DNA from: Crocodylus rhombifer
Lineage: Eukaryota > Chordata > Crocodylia > Crocodylidae
Assembly: GCA_038503035.1 (NCBI GenBank)
Contig: JAVSML010038884.1
Span: 1-64,000 of the forward strand
Length of the DNA stretch: 64,000 nucleotides
Reading direction: 5' to 3'
This document shows, piece after piece, positions 56,925 to 64,000 of the stretch (the first letter of the stretch is position 1; every line of letters begins with the position of its first letter). The notes beneath the pieces were generated by a model, which saw only the letters and a program-made list of their open reading frames with translations, ran no database searches and was not told the DNA's origin. A program made the translations under genes and the position numbers.

Positions 56925-57175
56925 GTACAGACAGTCAAAAAGCCAGAGGATGAATTGATTCAGTCTTCACAGGTTTCTCTGAGCTATGTAGATTGAAGCA
57001 AACTGATGTTAACTAAATCAGTTAGGTTTGATACTATATTCATCCGGGTTTATCTTAAACTGGTTTTGACTGTTTTGAAACTGGTTTATGTGCACTGAAC
57101 TTCTCTTCTCTTACAGGTTTAAACAGGTTTCCAATCACTTAAACTGGTTTATGTGTAGTGTCTGTCCCTAATACA
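56925..57175. mobile_element. Miniature element with AAACTGGTTTA motifs
   Basis: It opens with 'gtacagacagtcaaaaagcc', contains repeated AAACTGGTTT / AAACAGGTTT motifs, and closes with 'tgtagtgtctgtccct'. The ends are partly inverted (ACAGACA against TGTCTGT). The opening sequence and 'gatgaattgattcag' block recall a common reptile non-autonomous DNA transposon. Boundaries are approximate. Confidence 0.55.
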
Positions 57176-58012
57176 AGTGTCTGCTCGTGGATTTGGCCAT
57201 CTATCTTTGTGTGTTTGAGTTTGAAAATATTGGCCTGTACCTTTAATAAGGCTGTTCCCTTTACAGAATAACAGTCTAAAAAGGGGCCACCATGGACAAA
57301 ACTTGCAGTAAGCAGCAAGAGACAACCTCTATACCAGCCCCTGAAGCAAGCACCTCAAGAACCTTGCCAGATCCTAGTCCGCTACTAAGATGTGTGAAAG
57401 TTTGTTGCCATTATCCCTCCCCGCCCCCTCCAAAAGTACCTGCCTCACCTCAGGATAGAAGTTTTGTTCTATCCAGGAAGATAAATTGTCCTCCTATTAT
57501 TACAGAGAAGAACTCCCTCCTCCCTGACAATGCTCTCCTCATCGGGCTGTAGACTAGGAGACATTTTGCATGTTTTCTTTCTCACTCCAGCAAGTCATGC
57601 ATTCCTTGCAAACACTGACCCAGCTTCAAGAAGTGCGATGAAAGACATCCTCAGCTCTGCCCACCCCATACCCTTGTGCTTAGGGAACTTTCCTAGGAAA
57701 AGAGTGATATGGGTTCAGACTCCTTTTGGCTCTAGGGAATCTAGACCCAGGTCTTGCATTTTCTAGACAAGTGCCCTAACAGTTAGGTTATCATTTAGGA
57801 CTCCTCCCTCCTACTCTCAGTTTTTAGCATTTAATAAAATGGTACTTCCAGACAGAACTGGACTGCACCTGAGCTCATGTGGCTGTTCTGGATCATTTCC
57901 GAGTTCAGACAGTAGGCCAAGTTTTGATGCCTAAGGATTTTCCCAAGGCAGGAACCTTGATGGCTTAGGCCTTTTGTGGAGGTTGTGGGATGAAATAAAA
58001 CTGCATTTGGTG
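57176..58012. other. Intergenic sequence with an isolated Kozak-ATG frame
   Basis: An 86-codon frame at 57292-57552 starts in a perfect GCCACCATGG context, but has no recognisable domain, no upstream promoter that I can see and no nearby exon. I do not call it a gene. Nothing else is recognised. Confidence 0.45.
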
Positions 58013-58590
58013 ACTGAAATATGTACTTTCATTTCTACACCAGAGAAATTTACAATCTTTTCTCCAATACCTGATGAAGGGTTTTTGTGTCTGAAAGCTT
58101 GCAATTAAAGACATTTATCTTAAAATCTCGTTGGTCTAATAAACAATATTATCACCTCTACCATGAGCCCTGATTGCTTTTTCCTCTAGACCAATACGGC
58201 TACAACCTGGATACCTGACACATGGAAGATATTGGATTATAGCCAATTCCTAAAATGAAATCTTCATAATTTCTGAAGGAGGAAGCAACTTTGACCACCT
58301 GAAACCTAAGATACTGCTCCTGCCTTTGTTCAAGATAATTTTCATTATCACAGAGCCTCACAAGAGAGCTGAGAGACTCCTTACCAGCTAAGAACTGCCT
58401 GCTGTCAGTATTCCACCTACTGACTCCCCTCTGAAATCCTCTGAAATATGAACTTTCATTTCTACCCAAGAGAGCTCTTACAATTTTTTATCCAATGCCT
58501 GAAAGCTTGCAATTAAAGAGATTTTTTTTTTGTTGCAAAAATCTTGTTGGTCTAAGATATCAATTCTACCACAAGCTCTGATTGCTTTTG
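58013..58590 (+). mobile_element. Two tandem Penelope 3' tails
   Basis: Tail A (58013-58214) and tail B (58215-58590) both carry 'tatg(t/a)actttcatttctacmc', 'gaaagcttgcaattaaag' and 'ttggtctaa...atcac/aattctacca'. Tail A ends with the 'accaatacggctacaacctgg' block. Tail B begins with extra upstream sequence, including TTGTTCAAGATAATT (58326) and EPHKRAERLLTS-coding sequence. Tail B has lost the CTGATGA hairpin segment. Tandem head-to-tail copies are typical of Penelope-like elements. Confidence 0.7.
58071..58096 (+). ncRNA. Hammerhead-ribozyme-like half core
   Basis: CTGATGA (58071-58077), a short hairpin (AGG ... TCT, 58078-58092) and GAAA (58093-58096) occur in exactly the order of the conserved hammerhead core (CUGANGA, stem II, GAAA). 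Hammerhead motifs have been described in Penelope-like elements, so the context fits. I could not identify the third conserved part (the cleavage-site side with stems I and III). Activity is unproven. Confidence 0.4.
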
Positions 58591-59719
58591 GGACTTTTAC
58601 ACTTAGAAGTCATGTAAGTGTCACTTAACTGTCTTAAAAGCAAAATCTGGGATGAAGTGTCCCCTTAAAGAAGATTCCTATAGAACAAGTAGCTGTATAG
58701 ACTTCCTCTCTTTAATCACACTTTGATAAAAAACTAAATACTAATATTTTATAACGAAAAAAAGAACACAGGGCTCTACAAACCATGAGTTTATATTCTG
58801 GACGTACGCTGGCTCTGAAATGAAGCCACTAATTCATCACAGCACTAGAACATTATTTTGGAATAAAGCCGAAAATAACTTGGGACATTTGAAGCAATTT
58901 TATGTGACAAGAATGGAAATGGAAAATTCTGGGAAATTCTTTCAATGCATCCAAAACAGTTGGCTATAAACCTTTAAGTTCAATAAGCTATTGGGAACAC
59001 ATTTCAGAAACAAATAAATGAGTTTTAGACAAGATGCTTGAAGCATCTAAGTTTCCTTTGTTTTTTTGTGACCTACTTTGTAGATACTCAGTTGACAACA
59101 TATGAGAAATCAGCTACTGATTTACAACAGTGATAATGTTCTTGTATACAAAGTTCACAAAAACTGACTGCTGTTATCTCTCACTGGCTTGGAGACTGCA
59201 TCCCATCCTTCCTAATTCTAGCCAGCAGTGATAACACATGCCTTCATCATGTCCTGTCTCAGTTACAGCTGAGTAATTTATTTAGGCTTGAAAGAATCAG
59301 TTCAGAGAAAACTGCACCTTGGATAGAATACAGAAGGAGTTCACCTCATCAGCTTTATAGGTTGCCAAGAGCAAAGCACTCCTCTCTTGGTGCTAGCGAT
59401 CTATACAATAAATATCACATTACTAAAATAAGGACAGTAAGCTAAAACATAAAGCAGTGAGTAGAAAATGCCAAGGCATGACTTAGAGATGGCCTCATCT
59501 TCTAGAACTGTGACTATCTTCATCATTTCCAATTACTGAGCACAATGAAAGTGGCTGCCGTGAGCATGAAGCTCAGTTACACAGGAAACAGGTTGCTCAG
59601 GAGCTGGCTCCAGAGTTCAGGACTGACTTCTAGAAGAGCTGGGATCACTCCCTCATGCTTCAGTTGAAAGATCACTTTGACCTTGACTTCCAAAACAGCA
59701 ACTTGGGTTCTAACATGCG
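58591..59719. other. Intergenic sequence, nothing recognised
   Basis: AT-rich DNA without supported genes or repeats. Confidence 0.5.
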
Positions 59720-60895
59720 GTGGACATAGTCTTTCTGGACTTTAGGAATGCCTTCGACACTGTCTCTCACCCCATCCTCATTAAAAAATTAGGCGACTGT
59801 GGTGTCAACCCCTACACAGTCAAATGAGTAACAAATTGGCTGGAGGGCTGCACCCAGAGAGTGGTGGTGGACAGGTCACTTTTGACCTGGAGGGACAGGG
59901 GCAGTGGGGTTCCGCAGGGCTCGGTTCTCGGGCCTGCATTGTTCAACACCTTCATCAGCAACTTGGACGAGGGGGTGAAAAGCACCTTATTCAGGTTCAC
60001 AGATGACACTAAGATGTGTGGAGAAGTCAGCACGCTAGTAGAAAGGGACAGGCTACAACTAGATCTGCACAGGTTACAGGGGTGGGCAGATGACAATACG
60101 ATGAGTTTCAATACGGACAAGTGCAAGGTGATGCACCTGGGGAGGAAAAACCAGCAGCATACCTACAGGCTGGGGAATTCCCTTCTTATTAGCACAGAGG
60201 CAGAAAAGGATCTTGGAGTTACTATTGATTCCAAGATGAACATGGGCCGCCAATGTGAGGACACGGTCAGGAAGGCTAATCACACCTTATCATGCATCCA
60301 CAGATGCATCACGAGCAGATCCAAGGAGGTGATCCTCCCCCTCTATGCAGCACTGGTCAGGCCGCAGCTGCAGTACTGCGTCCAGTTCTGGGCACCGCAC
60401 TTCAGAAGGGATGTGGACAACATCAAGAGGATCCAGAGGAGGGCCACCTGCATGATCAGGGGGCAGCAGGGGAGACCCTATGAGGAGAGACTACAGGACC
60501 TGAACCTGTTTAGCCTCCACAAGAGAAGGCTGAGAGGGGATCTGATGGCCACCTACAAACTTGCTAAGAGGGACCAGCAAACAATGGGAGGGGCCCTGTT
60601 CCCCCGAGCACTACCGGGAGTTACAAGGAATAATGGCCATAAGCTGACTGAGAGTAGGTTCAGGCTAGGCATCAGGAGGTGCTACTTCACAGTCAGGGTG
60701 GCTAGGAGCTGCAACCAACTTCCAAGGGAAGTGGTGCTCACTCCTACCCTTGGGGTCTTCAAAAGGAGGCTAGACAATCACCTAGCTGGAGTCATTTGAC
60801 CCCAGCATCCTTTCCTGCCCATGGCAGGCAGTCAGACTTGATGACCTGCTTAGGTCCCTTCTGACCCTACCAGCTATGAAACTATGAACTTATTC
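59720..60895 (+). mobile_element. CR1 LINE, 1.2 kb, long open frame
   Basis: A 5'-truncated CR1 that begins just before motif A (VFLDFRNAFDTVSH, about 59730). An in-frame TGA lies at 59825-59827, then comes an open frame to 60799, the CR1 3' UTR and a degenerate 'ctatgaaactatgaac' end. It belongs to the same subfamily as the copies at 20920 and 28877 (shared TEAEKDLGVTIDSKMNMGRQC-type block). Confidence 0.92.
59861..60799 (+). pseudogene. CR1 reverse transcriptase, C-terminal two thirds
   Basis: The 312-codon frame opens at GTG and carries motif B SGVPQGSVLGP (residues 15-25) and the catalytic box FTDD (46-49; canonical FADD). The connection region follows with KANHTLSCIHRCITS, QYCVQFWAPHFRRDVD and QRRATCMIRGQQGRPYEERL, ending SCNQLPREVVLTP...NHLAGVI. 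The catalytic aspartates remain, but the first part of the palm is cut off by the TGA at 59825 and the 5' truncation. It therefore cannot make a whole enzyme. The long open stretch points to a fairly recent insertion. Confidence 0.9.
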
Positions 60896-62211
60896 ATTAG
60901 AGGGACAAGCAGCAAAAAAACCCACCAAAGGCAAGTTTTCTTTGAGAAAGAATAAAAAAAGCAGCCTCAGTTCAAAACTCCTAGTCCCCTTGCTTATTTT
61001 TTTAATTCTAGAGGGCTTTCCAGTAACATAAGAGCGGGCATGGTAAAAGAACAATATAGATAATGAAAGCTGCAATTTGCCTACAAACCTTTCAGTGAAC
61101 TGGTAATTCAGCTGAATAGTCCAGTAGCTATTTTCCATATATATTGCTGTAGGTGACAGTTATCAAGACATTTTTTCATTGTTAAGCCTCAGGGGGAAAC
61201 AGCTTTAAGCTGCTCCTAGGTCTTCAAGATATACCTTATACCAAAAAACTGAAGGTGGTTAGGTATTTAATGAAAATAATATGTTTCCTTAAGTAACATA
61301 GAAATCGACCCACCAGCTGCTTTCTGTCAGTTTACTCAGTTCAGTTTTTTTTATACGATGAATTAATATGATGAATGTTTATTAACTGCAGTTCACATTT
61401 TGAATGTAAGTGCTTAAAGTAAATTACGTAAATCCATTCCAGATACCAGGAACTGCAAGTGGAATTAAGGGAGCTGTGAATGCTCAGCCTTGGTGATGAG
61501 ACAGGGTTTTTTTTTTAATTTAAGCAATATAGTTAAGGCACCCAAGTCTAAAAACATGTTTTCCCCTTCAGTAAAGCATTTGTCTAGAAGTCCCATGTTT
61601 TTAAAAAGCCAGTATGATTTTATACAATGGTTCCACAACAGTCATACCATAGCAGGTCTTTGGGTCACTTGGGTTCCTTAGCCGTGAGGTTGATCGAGGC
61701 TCCGTACAGGGTCTAATCCTTTGAAAAATTCTAACCCCCGAGGGGCCAAGACAATGCTTCTTTAGGCATTATATGTTAGAGCCCGATCCTCTGCAGTGAA
61801 AGGCTTTGTAGCATCATTTACTCCGGATCAAGAGAACAGCAGCATATTAAAACTAATCCCTCAAACTAAAACTGACACATTTTTGGCCTGCTCAGCAGTT
61901 CTGTTTTGGGTGTGAATGTCAAGTATTTTGCCTGATAGTTTCCAATGGCTAAAAAAAGACATAATGTTGAAAGCTCCACTTTTCTTCCCACTAACTTCTT
62001 CCCCCTATTCATTACCATGAACCTGCCTGGGTCCAAAGAAAATTGAAAAGAGAAACTTTCTCTGGGGAAGTGTGCTGTGCTTTGTAATGGCTACTGAGAA
62101 AGCACTAACAATAAGCCAGCACACATTTAACATTACACTATCCTAAAGTAGAAGTTGCAGAGTAACAAATAAGGACAAGAGGAATGAAATCATATAAGGC
62201 TCCAACACACT
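60896..62211. other. Intergenic sequence, nothing recognised
   Basis: AT-rich DNA; no gene, repeat family or RNA gene seen. Confidence 0.5.
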
Positions 62212-62937
62212 GGGTGTGTCTACACAAGATGCTTACAGCATGGTTGACTAACTCTGCAGTAAACATCTCAGTATCTACAGGTGCACTCCTATTAGGGTGC
62301 ACAAAACTAATAAAGTCTGCTGCAGAGTCTTTTTGTGTGCAGCAATGCACACGTAGATGCTTTCCCAGCTGGCTGAGACACAGGGTGCATCAGTGCAAGG
62401 CTAGTCAGCAGGCAGCCCCTGAGCTGAAGCACCCCTGTGCCTTAGCCCGCCACTCGACAGCACATGGAACCCGGTTGGAGCAGCCCGGACTGGCTGGGGA
62501 CCCAGGGAGATCAGCCTGCCAGCCCAGGGCTGCCCCGACAGGGGTCCACATGCTGCAGAGGGGCTGGCTGGGGCACAGGGTGCTTTAGTGCTGGACTAGC
62601 TGGCAGGCAGCCCCCATGCTGAAGTACCCTGTGCCCCAGCCAGCCTCTCTACAGCGCATGGAGCCTTGTTGGAGGAGCCGTGAGCGGGCTGCTCTGACAG
62701 GGCTCCACGTGCTGCGGAGCGGCTGGCTGGAATGCAGAGTGCTTCAGTGCAGGGGGCTGCCTGCCAGCTAGCCCCACGCTGGTCTCCTGCCACGTCCCTG
62801 CCAGTTTGGGCTGCTCCAACCAGGCTCCATGTGCACAAATAAACTCCAGAGAAATATGGTCTGAAGTGTTTTGCTCCCGGGCACATTTTCAAATGGCATA
62901 TTGCTCCGGAGTTTATTACACGTGTTGACATGTCACC
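62212..62937. mobile_element. GC-rich fold-back element with GGGTGTGTCTACAC end
   Basis: The left end GGGTGTGTCTACACAAG resembles the ends of the miniature elements at 33849 and 35358. A possible right end is the reverse complement of GGTGACATGTCAACACG (62937). Inside, a 24-base arm (62562-62585) pairs with 62622-62645 at 23 of 24 positions. A weaker stem of the same sequence occurs at about 62372-62440, and AATAAACTCCAGAG near 62837 pairs with CTCCGGAGTTTATT near 62904. No matching target duplication was found. Confidence 0.5.
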
Positions 62938-64000
62938 TATATAGAAAAGAACAATGTTGGGTTTGTACTCCAGAAAACAATGGAAACGTGGGGATATGTT
63001 TCCACTCTAGCCATATCAATGTAAATCTTGATACCAAGCAGAATACAGAAACTATTTCCAAGCTGCAATGTAGCCTAACTACTAAGCACATGGTAATCAA
63101 GACCCCACATAAACAGAGATTACAGACATCTTATCTCCATGAAGAAAATCAATTCCATATCATCTGACAGTTCAGAGAAGAACATTTTATTACATTTATT
63201 GTGAATATATTGCCAAGGATAGACAAGGTTCAGTTATGCTGAATGGTTCCCAAGGTCGAGGAACATCTTTCTTCTAAGGCTTCCAGCTGGCAACTTCATC
63301 CTCACACTCTTTCATCTGCTCCCTTGTGTTTATTTTAGAATACTACTTGTGACGACAATAGAATTACTGAATCTGCCTGTACAGCCTCAAGATGGTTGTT
63401 TTTAGCAGAAAGATGTATGAAAAGTAACTGGTTTATAACCCAGTGATTCAGACTCATTATTTCAGGTTTAACCTCACATTTCTGACTATTTTCTCATCTG
63501 TATGAAAAATATTTTAACAAAGAAGGATTAAAGTCAAGGAACCAAATTTTTTATTCAATTTTTTTGCACTTTTTACACAAGACTCTCTATTTAAAAGCAC
63601 CTCGCAGAATACTACTGGTAAGGGTAAAGATGTGGTGATGTACCTGGAGACTCCTTAGATGTTTTTCATGATTTCACTGCAGATCTTGCTTCTAGCCAAG
63701 GTAGTGGGAGATTAACCACTAACGTCACCCACAACAAAATTAAGACCTTAATGAGAAAATAGTACACCTAAAGTTCTTACTTGAAGTGAATTCCTAAGTT
63801 CTTCAGTCATGGGGAATGTTGTTAAGTTTATGCTTTGAAAGAAATGACTTGGAATAACCATTTTTTTCAGATGTAGAGTACCTGAGGATGTGAGTCATGA
63901 ATAGGATTATCTGTCTTTATAACCGATGTCAGACGCTTTGTTTTTCTTATTACACAATGACCTCTGTAATGGATAAAAATTAAAGGAAACGGCTTGTCAT
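62938..64000. other. Intergenic sequence, nothing recognised
   Basis: AT-rich DNA to the end of the window without supported features. Confidence 0.5.

Noticed and set aside
1..64000. CRISPR-like arrays, tRNA or rRNA genes
   Set aside because: I saw no regularly spaced direct repeats and no tRNA or rRNA signature; the repeats present are eukaryotic transposable elements.

Overview
This is a vertebrate nuclear DNA window, AT-rich, with one recognisable host gene end and a long gene-poor flank full of transposable elements. The only host coding exon I can support is the terminal exon of ANGPT1 (angiopoietin-1, end of the fibrinogen-like domain) at 4823-4983 on the + strand. It is preceded by at least 4.8 kb of the last intron and followed by a 3' UTR of about 2.1 kb. 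Everything beyond about 7.1 kb looks intergenic. The abundant CR1 retrotransposons, Penelope-like elements, hAT and Harbinger-type miniature elements, and the detailed CR1 tail sequence point to a sauropsid. A crocodilian is most likely and a turtle is the main alternative; this rests on repeat style, not on a search. I see no rRNA, tRNA or CRISPR array.

Layout. 1-4822: ANGPT1 intron with old L3/CR1-like fragments. 4823-7110: ANGPT1 last exon and 3' UTR with candidate miRNA sites and polyadenylation signals. 7.1-20.4 kb: sparse intergenic DNA with a CR1 tail, a purine-rich tract, a hAT miniature element with an 8-bp target duplication, a three-hairpin element and a possible LTR. 20.4-22.8 kb: a CR1-tail palindrome and a decayed CR1. 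25.6-35.7 kb: several hairpin-bearing miniature elements, a CR1 lodged in a Penelope tail, one copy of an unclassified LTR-like family, and a Harbinger-like element with a Myb/SANT-like coding remnant. 36.6-40.9 kb: one minus-strand CR1 broken by a solo retroviral LTR (5-bp target duplication) and by a second copy of the LTR-like family. 44.2-48.4 kb: a three-layer nest, with a Penelope-like element holding the third copy of the LTR-like family, which holds a late CR1 with an almost open reverse-transcriptase frame. 49.8-50.3 kb: a hAT-like element. 51.3-54.0 kb: a decayed non-CR1 LINE of Jockey/I type. 56.9-62.9 kb: a further miniature element, tandem Penelope tails carrying a hammerhead-ribozyme-like half core, a long CR1 fragment and a GC-rich fold-back element.

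Apart from ANGPT1 there is no operon-like or pathway relation between features. The window reads as a layered record of transposition. The strongest leads are the precise nested insertions, the three-copy TGTRRCAGGG family that I cannot classify, the hairpin core shared by four miniature elements, and the hammerhead-like motif in Penelope tails.
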